A DNA stretch of 34,850 nt. Origin: Streptomyces capoamus. GTDB lineage: Bacteria; Actinomycetota; Actinomycetes; Streptomycetales; Streptomycetaceae. A program made the position numbers and the translations under genes. Location of the stretch: assembly GCF_014654935.1 (NCBI RefSeq), contig NZ_BNBF01000014.1:1-34850 (forward strand), read 5' to 3'. Positions within the stretch are counted from its first letter, which is position 1. The number at the start of each line of letters is the position of its first letter. The notes beneath the pieces are model-generated. The model ran no database searches. It had not been told where the DNA came from and worked only from the letters and a program-made list of their open reading frames with translations. Shown one piece after another: positions 11,164 through 19,113 of this stretch.

Positions 11164-12504
11164 GTGAACATGCTCGACATGCGATCCATGGGACGACTCC
11201 TCGGCGCTCTCGCCGCCGGACTGCTGACCGCGTCCGGGCTCACCGCCTCCGCCGGTACCGCGCACGCCACCGGTCCAGGGAGCTTCAGTGTCTTGACGTA
11301 CAACGTGGCCGGACTCCCGGAGGGGCTCAGCTCCAGCCACCCCGCCACCAACACCCCGCTGATCTCACCGAGGTTGGCGGGCTACGACATCGTCAACGTC
11401 CAGGAGGACTTCAACTACCACGCGGCGCTCTACGCCGGCGACCACCACCCCCACCGCACCGCGACCAGTGGCGGCGCGGGTCTCGGCGACGGCCTCAACA
11501 CCCTGTCGAACTTCCCCTTGGCGGACTTCGAGCGAGTGAAGTGGAAGGACTGCACCGGCACCAACTGCCTGACCCCCAAGGGCTTCACCCTCACCCGGGT
11601 GCGGCTCGCCGAAGGCGTCTACGTCGACCTGTACAACCTGCACCCCAACGCCGACGACACCGCCGACGCCCTTGCAGCGCGCCGCGCCAACATCGCGCAG
11701 CTCTCGGCGTTCATCCAGGCCAACTCGGCGGGCGACGCGGTGATCGTGATGGGGGACACCAACACCCGGTACACCCGCTCCGGCGACAACATCCGTACCC
11801 TCGTCGACGGCAACGGCCTGACCGACGCCTGGGTACGGCTGGTCAAGGACGGTACGGCCCCTGCCCAGGGCGCCGACCCGCTGCTGTGCCCCGCATCCGC
11901 GCCACCCGACGACTGCGAGGTGGTCGACAAGGTCCTGTACCGCGGCAGCGCCCTGGTCTCCCTGACCGCGACCCGCTACCACGACGCGTGGGCGTCGTTC
12001 CTCGACACGGCCGGCGGCAACCTCTCCGACCACTTCCCGCACTCCGTCGACTTCTCCTGGGCGCCGAACCCGAGGCTCCGGGCGAGCGACTTCTTCGGCG
12101 GCCCGCACGGCACGGCCTTCAACGACGCCGACGACCTCCCGGCGGCCCCGTCCCCGCGCACCCTCACCCTGCGCGGCGGCGCCCGCCTGGACGCCGTGTC
12201 CCTCACCCACGACGGCGGTGCGGTCCTCGCCCACGGCGGCACCGGCGGCACGGCCGCGTCCCTCACCCTGGCCGCCGGCGAACACCTCACCTCGGTGAGG
12301 CTCAGCGAGGGCCAGAAGGACGGCCGTACCCGCCTCTTCTCGGCCGCCTTCGCCACCGACCGGGGCCGCACCCTCTCGGCGGGCACCCCGGCCGCCGACA
12401 CCACGACCTTCACGGCCCCCGGCGGCTGGCAGATCGTGGGCTTCACCGGCCGCTCGGGCCAGGAGGTCGACAAGCTGGGGGTGCTGTACGCGCCGATCGG
12501 CTGA
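11164..12504 (+). CDS. Secreted endonuclease/exonuclease/phosphatase-fold protein with jacalin-like lectin domain
   Basis: Residues 1-36 are a signal peptide ending SAGTAHA. Residues 40-300 show the DNase I/sphingomyelinase/inositol-phosphatase fold: N47 in LTYNVAG, metal-binding E81 in NVQED, N158-LH-P-N, D198 and N200 in MGDTN, and D289-H290 in SDHFPHS. Residues about 305-446 form a jacalin-like lectin domain ending GWQIVGFTGRSGQEVDKLG, usually mannose- or galactose-binding. Cysteine pairs (C130/C135, C242/C251) suit an exported protein. The substrate (DNA, phospholipid or phosphoinositide) cannot be told from sequence. Several in-frame starts exist (GTG 11164, ATG 11170, 11179, 11188) and none has a clear ribosome binding site; AGG lies five bases before 11164. 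It precedes a TetR gene by 55 bases. Confidence 0.88.
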   Translation: MNMLDMRSMGRLLGALAAGLLTASGLTASAGTAHATGPGSFSVLTYNVAGLPEGLSSSHPATNTPLISPRLAGYDIVNVQEDFNYHAALYAGDHHPHRTATSGGAGLGDGLNTLSNFPLADFERVKWKDCTGTNCLTPKGFTLTRVRLAEGVYVDLYNLHPNADDTADALAARRANIAQLSAFIQANSAGDAVIVMGDTNTRYTRSGDNIRTLVDGNGLTDAWVRLVKDGTAPAQGADPLLCPASAPPDDCEVVDKVLYRGSALVSLTATRYHDAWASFLDTAGGNLSDHFPHSVDFSWAPNPRLRASDFFGGPHGTAFNDADDLPAAPSPRTLTLRGGARLDAVSLTHDGGAVLAHGGTGGTAASLTLAAGEHLTSVRLSEGQKDGRTRLFSAAFATDRGRTLSAGTPAADTTTFTAPGGWQIVGFTGRSGQEVDKLGVLYAPIG

Positions 12505-12512
12505 CCTCCGCT

Positions 12513-12539
12513 CCTAGATGCTCTAGGCTGTGACCTAGG
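12513..12539. promoter_or_regulatory. TetR-type operator: CCTAGA-N3-TCTAGG plus CCTAGG
   Basis: CCTAGATGCTCTAGG (12513-12527) is a perfect inverted repeat, and CCTAGG (12534-12539) adds a third half-site that pairs with the TCTAGG arm across six bases. The sites lie 21-47 bases before the TetR start and include -10-like TAGGCT (12524-12529). Autoregulation by the downstream TetR is the simplest reading. Confidence 0.6.
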
Positions 12540-12559
12540 GATCCAAGGGAGGTGGGTGT

Positions 12560-13150
12560 ATGGGCCGGGCAGGTCTCAGTGCCGAACGGGTGGTGGCGGG
12601 CGCCGCGGAACTGGCGGACGAGGCCGGGTTCGAGCACCTCAGCGTCTCCGCGCTGGCCCGGCGCTTCGGCGTCAAGGACGCGAGCCTCTACTCGCACGTC
12701 CGCAATCTGCAGGACCTGCGCACCCGGCTCGCGCTGTACGCGGGCGGTGAGCTGATCGACCGCATCGCGGCGGCCGTGGCCGGCCGGGCGGGCAAGGAGG
12801 CGCTGACGGCGTTCGCCGGCGCCTACCGGGACTACGCCCTGGAGCACCCCGGCCGGTACGCGGCCACCCAGATCCGCATCGACCAGGCCCTGATCGCCGA
12901 CTCCCCCGCCCTGCGCCGCACCGCGCAGATCACCTACGGCATGCTGCGCGCCTACGGACTCCGGGAACCGGACCTGACGGACGCCGTCCGCCTGCTGCGC
13001 AGCACCTTCCACGGCTACTGCGTGCTGGAGGGCGCGGGTGGCTTCGGCGCCGACCGGGACGTACGGGCCTCCTGGGACAAGGCGGTCGACGCCCTGCACC
13101 TCGCCCTCACCCACTGGCCGCGCGAGAACGGGGAGCGGGCCGATGACTGA
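12560..13150 (+). CDS. TetR-family transcriptional regulator (WHG-type C-terminal domain)
   Basis: The 196-aa protein has the TetR N-terminal DNA-binding domain (about 6-60) with helix-turn-helix SVSALARRFGVKDASLYSHV (29-48). The C-terminal part, with YRDYALEHPGRYAA, resembles the WHG-type ligand domain. The ATG has GGGAGGT six to seven bases upstream, and a three-half-site operator lies just before it, so self-repression is likely. Its last 8 bases overlap the start of an alpha/beta hydrolase gene, so the two are probably one transcript and the hydrolase may act on the inducer or be co-induced. The ligand is unknown. Confidence 0.93.
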   Translation: MGRAGLSAERVVAGAAELADEAGFEHLSVSALARRFGVKDASLYSHVRNLQDLRTRLALYAGGELIDRIAAAVAGRAGKEALTAFAGAYRDYALEHPGRYAATQIRIDQALIADSPALRRTAQITYGMLRAYGLREPDLTDAVRLLRSTFHGYCVLEGAGGFGADRDVRASWDKAVDALHLALTHWPRENGERADD

Positions 13151-13859
13151 CACGCCGCACCACGACGTCACGGGCCGCGGTCCCGTGCTGCTGCTCGTAC
13201 CGGGCGGCGCCGGGCATCCGATGGGCCTCGGACCGCTCACCGAGCGGCTGGCCGCGCGTTTCACCGTGGTGACGTACGACCCGCTGGGCCTCGCGCACGG
13301 CAGGCTCGGCGCGCCGGTCGCCGAGCAGCGGGTCGCGGACTGGAGCGAGGGCGCGCGGCGCCTGCTGGACGAGGTGCTGCCGGCGGGCGACCGGGCCTAC
13401 GCGTGCGGCACCAGCTCCGGTGGTATCGCCGTCCTGGACCTGCTGGCCCGCCACCCTGGCCGGCTGGCGCACGTGGTCGCGCACGAGCCGCCGTGCGTGA
13501 CGGTGCTGCCGGACGGCGCGGAGCGGCGGGCGGAGCTGATCGAGCAGCTGGACGGGCCCGGACGGCCGCCCGCCGAAGGCGGGTCGGCGACCCCGATGGG
13601 GGTGTTCCTGGCCCGGATACTGCGCCCGTTCAGCGCGTACGCGCCCACCGCGCCCCTGCCCCCGGGGCGGCTCACGATCGCGGCCGGGGAAGGCTCGCGC
13701 GGGCAAGTCCTGCACCGTACGGCCGAGTTCCTGGCCGGGCGGCTCGGGTGCGCCTTCACCGAGTTCCCGGGCGGCCACCTCGGCACCCTGGACCACCCCG
13801 TGGAGTTCGCCGACGCGCTCACCGAGACGCTGCGTCCCCCGGCGCGGGCGACGGCGTAG
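13143..13859 (+). CDS. Small alpha/beta hydrolase, coupled to the TetR gene
   Basis: The 238-aa protein carries the alpha/beta hydrolase pattern: oxyanion region LLLVPGGAG (16-24), nucleophile elbow G89-T-S91-S-G93 and catalytic histidine H212 in GGHLGTLDHP. The acid is less clear, with E183 in AAGEGSRG a candidate. The lid region (about 118-172) is short. It has no signal peptide. ATG 13143 overlaps the TetR gene by eight bases and has GGGGAG about seven bases upstream; a longer frame from 13038 runs inside the TetR gene in another register and is not a credible start. The substrate is unknown. Pairing with TetR is typical of small hydrolases induced by their substrate. Confidence 0.88.
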   Translation: MTDTPHHDVTGRGPVLLLVPGGAGHPMGLGPLTERLAARFTVVTYDPLGLAHGRLGAPVAEQRVADWSEGARRLLDEVLPAGDRAYACGTSSGGIAVLDLLARHPGRLAHVVAHEPPCVTVLPDGAERRAELIEQLDGPGRPPAEGGSATPMGVFLARILRPFSAYAPTAPLPPGRLTIAAGEGSRGQVLHRTAEFLAGRLGCAFTEFPGGHLGTLDHPVEFADALTETLRPPARATA

Positions 13860-14014
13860 GAGGGGTCCGTCTCACGCCCCCCCGTCACCGTGTCCGCCAC
13901 GGGGACACCGAAGTCCGGGGTGCCGTGGCGGCGGAGGCCTCGGCGGGGCGGGCGCGGCACATGGGCGGGTGCTCACGTGCTGGACACCCGGGTTCCGTCC
14001 CGCCGCGCTTCGAT

Positions 14015-14020
14015 TAGCGT
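14015..14020 (+). promoter_or_regulatory. -10 box TAGCGT of a probable leaderless mRNA (mmuM)
   Basis: TAGCGT ends six bases before the ATG at 14027, the usual TANNNT spacing for transcripts that start at the first codon. There is no Shine-Dalgarno in front of the ATG. A weak -35 (TTCCGT) lies 16 bases further up. Confidence 0.5.
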
Positions 14021-14026
14021 CGTGAC

Positions 14027-14950
14027 ATGACCAGCAACACCTCCCCCAGTCTCGCCGCAGCCCTCGCCGCCGGAACGGTCGTGCTGGACGGCGGCCTGTC
14101 CAACCAGCTGGAGTCGGCCGGACACGACCTGAGCGACGGGCTGTGGTCGGCACGGCTGCTCGCCGAGCGGCCCGAGGCGGTCACCGAGGCGCACCTCGCC
14201 TACTTCAGGGCGGGCGCGCGGGTCGCGATCACCGCCAGCTACCAGGCCACCTTCGAGGGCTTCGCGAAGCGCGGGACCAGCCGTGCGGAGGCGACCCGGT
14301 TGCTCGCGCTGAGCGTGGAGCTGGCCCGCCGGGCCGCCCGGCAGGCGCAGGAGGAGGGCGTCGACCGGCCGTTGTGGGTGGCGGCCTCCGTCGGCCCGTA
14401 CGGGGCGATGCTCGCGGACGGCTCCGAGTACCGGGGCCGGTACGGGCTGAGCGTGGCGGAACTGGAGCGCTTCCACCGGCCCCGCCTGGAAGTGCTGGCC
14501 GGGGCCGCGCCGGACGTGCTGGCGCTGGAGACGGTGCCGGACGCGGACGAGGCGGCGGCCCTGCTGCGGGCGGTGCGGGGGCTCGGTGTGCCGGCCTGGC
14601 TGTCGTACACCGTCGACGGCCGCCGCACCCGCGCCGGACAGCCCCTGGAGGAGGCCTTCGCCCAGGCCGCCGACGCGGAGGAGGTCATCGCCGTCGGGGT
14701 CAACTGCTGCGCCCCGCAGGACGTGCCGTACGCGATCGACACCGCGGCCCGGGTCACCGGGAAGCCGGTCGTCGTCTATCCCAACAGCGGGGAGGCATGG
14801 GACGCGCAGGCACGCGCCTGGCGGGGCCGCAGCACGTTCGGCGCCGAGCAGGTCGCGGCGTGGCGGAACGCGGGGGCCCGGCTGATCGGGGGGTGCTGCC
14901 GGGTGGGACCGGAGGCGATCGAGGGAATCGCGGGAGCGGTCACGGCGTAG
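14027..14950 (+). CDS. mmuM: Homocysteine S-methyltransferase (MmuM type)
   Basis: This enzyme moves a methyl group from S-methylmethionine or S-adenosylmethionine to homocysteine, giving methionine without cobalamin. The 307-aa length is typical. The family start VLDGGLSNQLE (19-29) is present, and the zinc ligands are C227/C228 in GVNCCAP and C290-C291 in IGGCCRVGP. TYN/S-like substrate positions lie in ITASYQATFEGF (68-79). It is cytosolic. It stands as a single gene with its own promoter, apparently leaderless, and is convergent with the esterase gene. It shares sulfur amino acid metabolism with the cys operon at the right end of the window, but the two are about 14 kb apart. Confidence 0.93.
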   Translation: MTSNTSPSLAAALAAGTVVLDGGLSNQLESAGHDLSDGLWSARLLAERPEAVTEAHLAYFRAGARVAITASYQATFEGFAKRGTSRAEATRLLALSVELARRAARQAQEEGVDRPLWVAASVGPYGAMLADGSEYRGRYGLSVAELERFHRPRLEVLAGAAPDVLALETVPDADEAAALLRAVRGLGVPAWLSYTVDGRRTRAGQPLEEAFAQAADAEEVIAVGVNCCAPQDVPYAIDTAARVTGKPVVVYPNSGEAWDAQARAWRGRSTFGAEQVAAWRNAGARLIGGCCRVGPEAIEGIAGAVTA

Positions 14951-15013
14951 GAGGAGCGGGGCCGGGGGCGCCGTGGCCGGGGGCCCCTTGCGGGGTGGGG
15001 CGCATCGGTCGTC

Positions 15014-15073
15014 CGTCGTCACGCCGCCCGTCGTCACGCCGCCCGTTGTCATGCCGCCCGTCGTCACGGCGTC
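15014..15073. repeat. 15-bp tandem repeat, 4 units, between convergent genes
   Basis: CGTCGTCACGCCGCC is repeated four times with small changes (T for C in unit 3, G for C in unit 4). It lies in the 202-bp gap between the 3' ends of the homocysteine methyltransferase and esterase genes. Length 15 allows open frames through it (VTPPV or TTGG repeats), but no start or family supports a gene. Confidence 0.85.
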
Positions 15074-15152
15074 GCCGAGCGCCGGGCCCCGCTCGCGGCA
15101 GCGGCAGCGGCAGCGGCACGCGGGGCTCCCCGGTGGCCGGTGCCGGTGGCCG

Positions 15153-16721
15153 TCACCGTCGGCGGGCCGCCGCCGACCGGCGCAACCGTCGTACCGCCGC
15201 CGCCCACTCGGCCCCCGGGGCCCGGATCTCCTCGGCGGGGCCGGCCTGCGCGGCGCTGTGGGCGGTCGCCCAGAGGGCGAGTTCCGCGTCCCGTGGGCCG
15301 TATGCCGTGTACGGCCGGCCGTCGCCGAAGATGCGCACCGGATGGGAGGCGTCCCAGGCCTGCCACCCTGGGTCCCCGCTCGTGGCGAACCGCACCCAGG
15401 CGCCGTGCATCGCGTCGCACAGCTCGCGCGGTCCGCCCTCGCCGGCCAGCTTCTTCGACTCGGGCGCGTCGCCGGTGTCGAAGACGAACCCCAGTTCCAG
15501 CGCGTGGCAGGCGCCGAGGCCGGGGAGGCGGGACGGCCAGGCGAACTCGTAGACGTGGGACGTGCCGGGCCGGGCGTCGGCGAGGCGTTGCAGCGGGGCG
15601 CGCAGCAGGTGGTCCGTCACCATCTGGCCGACGACCTCGGCGACGCCGGCTTCGGGGTGGAGGGTGCGGTAGGCGCGGGGCACCTCGGGTCCGACGTGAC
15701 AGCGGGCCATGGCCCCGGCGAGGGCGACGGCACCGAGCCGGTCGACGTGCTCCAGCATGCCGCCGGGTACGAACCAGAGCCGGTACTCGTCGCGGGTCCA
15801 GCCCATCAGCAGGTCGACACCCCGGGCGGCGTCGCCGTCGAGCAGGGCCCGCAGGGGGTCGCCGGGTACGAGGTCGCCGTCGACGACGATGCCGAACGCC
15901 GGCCCGCCCAGGACCGGGCCGCTGAGCCGGCCGGCCTCGGCCTGGGTGCGCAGCAGCAGGTCGCGGTCGACGGCGGCGAAAGCCTGCGCGGTGGCGGGTA
16001 CCTTCAGCCGGGCGGCCATGCGGCGCACCATGCGTCGTACCTTGTCGCGGTCGGCGACCTCCGGTGCCCCGCTCTGCAGGACCGCGCGCCGGACCAGGCC
16101 GCGGGTCGCGGGGGCGGCGAGCAGCACGCCGGCACTGATGGCGCCGGCCGACTGGCCGCACAGGGTGACCTGGTCGGGGTCGCCGCCGAAGGCGCCGATC
16201 GTCTCGTGCACCCAGCGCAGGGCGGCGAACTGGTCGCGCAGGCCGGGGTTGGGGGGTGCGTCCGGGAAGAGTCCGTAGCCTTCGACACCCAGCCGGTAGT
16301 TGACCGAGACGCAGACGACGCCGTCGCGGGCGAAGGCGCGGCCGTCGTACACCGGCACGGCGGAGGAGCCTCTGGTCAGGGCGCCGCCGTGCAGCCAGAC
16401 CAGGACGGGGAGCCGGGCGCCTGGTCCCGGCTCGGGTGTCCAGACGTTGAGGTTGAGGCAGTCGTCGCCGGGGACCACCGGGTCGGCGAGGTACCGGGCG
16501 AACGCTTCGGAGTACGGGGGTTTCGGCGCGGTGGGGCCGAAAGGACCGGCGTCACGCACGCCGTCCCAGGGCTCGGGCGGCTGGGGCGGGCGGAAGCGTC
16601 GGTGGCCGAAGGGCGGGGCGGCGTACGGGATGCCGCGGAACACCGCGACGCCGTCCTCGTACCGGCCGCGTACGGCACCGTGGAGTGTGCTGACCACGGG
16701 GCCCGTCCGGTCTGCCGTCAT
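15153..16721 (-). CDS. Type-B carboxylesterase
   Basis: The 522-aa protein belongs to the carboxylesterase/cholinesterase family: [12 protein letters not shown] near the N-terminus, D87[10 protein letters not shown], the oxyanion loop HGGA (111-114), the nucleophile S191 in CGQSAGA, an acidic residue in the region [10 protein letters not shown] and a catalytic histidine in [12 protein letters not shown]. Such enzymes hydrolyse carboxylic esters; p-nitrobenzyl esterase-like activity is common. No signal peptide is present, so it is probably cytosolic. ATG 16721 is preferred to the GTG at 16739 because AAGGG lies about ten bases upstream of it. It stands alone and is convergent with mmuM. Confidence 0.93.
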   Translation of the reverse strand: MTADRTGPVVSTLHGAVRGRYEDGVAVFRGIPYAAPPFGHRRFRPPQPPEPWDGVRDAGPFGPTAPKPPYSEAFARYLADPVVPGDDCLNLNVWTPEPGPGARLPVLVWLHGGALTRGSSAVPVYDGRAFARDGVVCVSVNYRLGVEGYGLFPDAPPNPGLRDQFAALRWVHETIGAFGGDPDQVTLCGQSAGAISAGVLLAAPATRGLVRRAVLQSGAPEVADRDKVRRMVRRMAARLKVPATAQAFAAVDRDLLLRTQAEAGRLSGPVLGGPAFGIVVDGDLVPGDPLRALLDGDAARGVDLLMGWTRDEYRLWFVPGGMLEHVDRLGAVALAGAMARCHVGPEVPRAYRTLHPEAGVAEVVGQMVTDHLLRAPLQRLADARPGTSHVYEFAWPSRLPGLGACHALELGFVFDTGDAPESKKLAGEGGPRELCDAMHGAWVRFATSGDPGWQAWDASHPVRIFGDGRPYTAYGPRDAELALWATAHSAAQAGPAEEIRAPGAEWAAAVRRLRRSAAARRR

Positions 16722-17104
16722 CGCCCGCCAGCCCTTCACCGCGCTCGCGCTCGTGCACCGTCCCCTTCAGAGCATCACATGGCCGGGGTGTATTCCGGTG
16801 GAGGGGCCCGGGGCTGGGCCGTTCGGCGTACCCGGGGGGGTGCCGAGGCGGTGGCGGTGGTCCCTCTGCGCCGGCGAGGGGCGGGTGGGTGGCTTGGAAG
16901 AGGGACGGCGGCCCCGGCGTCTGTGCGCGGGACGGGAGCAACGGCGCGCTCCGGGCGTACCGCGCCGGGGAGTTGACCGCCGGAGCCCGGCCGTCGGACC
17001 GTCAGGTGCGGTGCCGGGAGGCGGCGCTGACGGTGTGACGGCGGGCCGCGAGGGGTGCCGCTCCGGGGCCGACCCGTCGTCGTACGGCACACGGCCGCTC
17101 CCGA
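16722..17104. other. Non-coding gap between divergent genes
   Basis: I see no supportable gene in these 383 bases. Frames that cross it have no start signal, no family features and lie over strongly biased G+C-rich sequence. It must hold the esterase promoter (leftwards), but no clear boxes were found; the rightward promoter starts at 17105. Confidence 0.5.
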
Positions 17105-17134
17105 TTGACCCGTCCTTCCGAGCGGACCTACCGT
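17105..17134 (+). promoter_or_regulatory. Promoter of the 2-hydroxyacid dehydrogenase gene
   Basis: TTGACC (17105-17110), an 18-base spacer and TACCGT (17129-17134) form a good main-sigma promoter. The start point would fall near 17141, inside the adjoining operator. Confidence 0.65.
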
Positions 17135-17135
17135 G

Positions 17136-17147
17136 GAAGGCGCTTTC
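17136..17147. promoter_or_regulatory. LacI-family operator GAAGGCGCTTTC
   Basis: The 12-bp site differs at one position from the perfect palindrome GAAAGCGCTTTC, with the central CG typical of LacI/GalR operators. It begins two bases after the -10 box and covers the expected transcription start, a classic repressor position. Confidence 0.6.
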
Positions 17148-17183
17148 TGCAAGGTATCGCGCCCCCGGTCCGTCAGGAGAGCC

Positions 17184-18197
17184 ATGCCCAGCCCTCAGCC
17201 GCCGCGGGCCGTGTTCGCGATGGACCCGGTGCACCTGCCACTGCTCTTCCCGCCGCCCCTCATGGACCGGCTGGCGCGGACGGCCGACATCGACCCGGCC
17301 CGCGTCGTGCGGGACTTCGCCGATCCGGCGGCGGCCGGCGCTCTGGCCGCGGCCGAGGTGCTGATCACCGGCTGGGGCTGCCCCCACCTGGACGCCGGTG
17401 TCCTGGCCGCGGCCCCGAAGCTGCGTGCCGTGCTGCACGCCGCCGGCTCGGTCCGCTCCCTGGTCGGCGAGGCGCTGTGGAGCAACGGCGTCACCGTCTG
17501 CAGCGCCGCCACCGGCAACGCCCTGCCGGTGGCGGAGTACACGCTGGCGATGATCCTTCTCGTCGGCAAGGACGCCTTCGCGCACCACGAGCGCTACCGC
17601 CTCACCCACACCCGTCCCGGCCCCGCCGAGACCGCGGCCACCGGCAACCTCGGCCGCCGCGTCGGCGTCATCGGCGCCTCACGCGTGGGCCGCCGGCTCA
17701 TGGAGCTGCTGCGGCCGTTCGACCTCACGGTCCTGTTGTACGACCCCTGCGTCGGTTCCGCCGAGGCCGCCGCGCTGGGCGCCGAACCGCTGCCGCTGGA
17801 GGAGCTGCTGCGGCGCAGCGACATCGTCAGCCTGCACGCCCCGGACCTTCCCGAGACCCGCCACATGCTGGACCGGGACCGGCTGGCCCTGATCCGGGAC
17901 GGGGGCGTTCTGATCAACACCGCGCGCGGTGCGCTGGTCGACCACGAGGCGCTCACGCGGGAACTGGTGTCGGGACGCCTGAGCGCCGTCCTGGACGTCA
18001 CCGAACCCGAACCGCCGCCAGCCGGTTCCCCGCTGTACCGGCTGCCCAACGTCTTCCTCACCCCGCACATCGCGGGCTCGCTCGGCAATGAGCTGGCACG
18101 GCTGGGCGCGATCGTGGTGGAGGAGCTGGAGCGGCTGGCCGGGGGCCTGCCCCCGCGGCACCGGGTGCGGCACGCGGACCTGACCCGCGTGGCCTGA
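17184..18197 (+). CDS. D-isomer-specific 2-hydroxyacid dehydrogenase family protein
   Basis: The 337-aa protein reduces or oxidises a 2-keto/2-hydroxy acid with NAD(P). The Rossmann loop is VGVIGASRVGRRL (160-172), where the usual GxGxxG is GASRVG. The catalytic triad fits R248 in NTARGALVD, E274 or E276 in DVTEPEP and H295 in TPHIAGS. The N-terminal catalytic half (ITGWGCPHL, HAAGSVRSL) matches the subgroup of uncharacterised actinobacterial enzymes rather than phosphoglycerate dehydrogenase. ATG 17184 has AGGAG four bases upstream; the longer frame from 17133 would start inside the promoter/operator. A LacI-type operator covers its start site, so it is likely induced by a sugar or sugar acid. 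The substrate is unknown. Confidence 0.9.
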   Translation: MPSPQPPRAVFAMDPVHLPLLFPPPLMDRLARTADIDPARVVRDFADPAAAGALAAAEVLITGWGCPHLDAGVLAAAPKLRAVLHAAGSVRSLVGEALWSNGVTVCSAATGNALPVAEYTLAMILLVGKDAFAHHERYRLTHTRPGPAETAATGNLGRRVGVIGASRVGRRLMELLRPFDLTVLLYDPCVGSAEAAALGAEPLPLEELLRRSDIVSLHAPDLPETRHMLDRDRLALIRDGGVLINTARGALVDHEALTRELVSGRLSAVLDVTEPEPPPAGSPLYRLPNVFLTPHIAGSLGNELARLGAIVVEELERLAGGLPPRHRVRHADLTRVA

Positions 18198-18206
18198 CGG
18201 CCGGAC

Positions 18207-18330
18207 CACACGGAGACGCTCGCCTCGGCGGGCGTGCGGCAGCGCGCCGAGTACGTGCGGCACGCAGCCATCGGCCGCGGTGTTCGTGTGCGCGGACCGG
18301 ATGGCGCTCGGTGCGTACGCGGCGCCGGCG
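18207..18330 (+). pseudogene. Possible remnant of a LacI-family regulator
   Basis: The 334-bp gap 18198-18531 holds no intact gene. Two short pieces in different frames resemble the effector domain of LacI regulators: RQRAEYVRHA (18237-18266) and, shifted, AVFVCADRMALGAYAA (18277-18324), close to the familiar TAVFxxNDxMALGA block. Nothing recognisable follows. A lacI-type operator stands in front of the preceding gene, which makes a decayed regulator gene plausible, but the match is short and read by eye. Confidence 0.35.
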
Positions 18331-18531
18331 GATGATGCACGGCGAACGCCCGGAGGGCACGCGCACGGAGCTGTCGACCCGGCCGGTCGAGCGCGCGAGC
18401 ACGGCCGCGCCGCCGGCCGACCGCCCTGCGGCACGCGGACCGGTGCCGGACGGGCGGCCGACCGCGTGACGCGGGCCGCCGGTTCGTGCCGGGCACGGTG
18501 ACCCCGCCGGTGCGGGCTTCGTTGGCCGGGC

Positions 18532-18735
18532 ATGAACCACACCACGCGTACCGCCGCGGCCCTCGCCGTGGCCGCAGCCGCCCTGGTCACCGTCTACGGC
18601 TCGGCGCATGCCGCCTCCCGCACCGTCGCCCCCGGACAGCAGCGCGTCACCGTGGCCTCGCCCGCCGACGAGCACGACCCGAAGGAGGACGTCGAGCTGG
18701 ACGAGAACGGCCGCCCCGACCTGACGGAGGACTGA
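18532..18735 (+). CDS. Small secreted acidic protein, 67 aa
   Basis: The product begins with a typical signal peptide (MNHTTRTAAALAVAAAALVT, cleavage likely after GSAHA, residue 27). The mature part of about 40 residues is hydrophilic and strongly acidic (DEHDPKEDVELDENGRPDL) with no cysteine. Low-complexity acidic tails of this type occur in small secreted streptomycete proteins of unknown role. The ribosome binding site is weak, so the start is supported mainly by the signal peptide. A terminator follows 30 bases after the stop. It is convergent with the lyase pair on the other strand. Confidence 0.65.
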   Translation: MNHTTRTAAALAVAAAALVTVYGSAHAASRTVAPGQQRVTVASPADEHDPKEDVELDENGRPDLTED

Positions 18736-18765
18736 CTCCCCCGGCGGGGCAGCCGCACATCCGGC

Positions 18766-18803
18766 GACGGCCGGGCACCTCCCGCACGGGGTGCCCGGCC
18801 GTC
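18766..18803. terminator. Bidirectional hairpin terminator between convergent genes
   Basis: Perfect 14-bp arms (18766-18779 and 18790-18803) with a 10-base loop lie midway between two converging genes and can serve both. Confidence 0.8.
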
Positions 18804-18834
18804 CGACCGTTCCGCCGGCCCGTTCCCTCCCCGC

Positions 18835-19113
18835 TCAGTCCTCGGCGCCCCGGCCGGCGCCGACCAGGGCCTCCACCACGTCCACGGCGCTGCCGTCGTG
18901 GTCGCTGCCGGCGGTGCCGCTGCCGGTCTGCACGTTGGCCGCGCGGTCGACCTCGAGCCAGGAGTCGGCGTGGGAGTTGTCGATCACGGTGATCAGACTC
19001 TCGGACCCGGCCGCGGGCACGGCCCCGGCCGCCAGGAGCGCGGCGGCCACCGCCGTGGCCACGCCGACCAGGCCGGCCGTGGCCACGCCGGGCCGGGGTA
19101 CGGCACCGGTCAC
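18835..19113 (-). CDS. Small exported protein coupled to the lyase gene, 92 aa
   Basis: The GTG start at 19113 overlaps the TGA stop of the upstream lyase gene (GTGA), a standard sign of translational coupling. The 92-aa product has a hydrophobic N-terminus (about 10-34, ending AGAVPAAG) that is a signal peptide or membrane anchor. The rest (ESLITVIDNSHADSWLEVDR followed by a Gly/Ser/Asp-rich tail) has no cysteine and no family I recognise. The junction and continuous third-position G/C bias support it; no independent ribosome binding site is needed. What an exported peptide does next to a cytosolic lyase is unclear. Confidence 0.6.
   Translation of the reverse strand: MTGAVPRPGVATAGLVGVATAVAAALLAAGAVPAAGSESLITVIDNSHADSWLEVDRAANVQTGSGTAGSDHDGSAVDVVEALVGAGRGAED

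Noticed and set aside
13973-15067. Minus-strand frame starting with MTTGG repeats
   Set aside because: The start is the 15-bp tandem repeat and the rest is antisense to the homocysteine methyltransferase gene.
15014-15073. Possible CRISPR-like array
   Set aside because: Units are directly joined with no spacers, and no cas gene is in the window.
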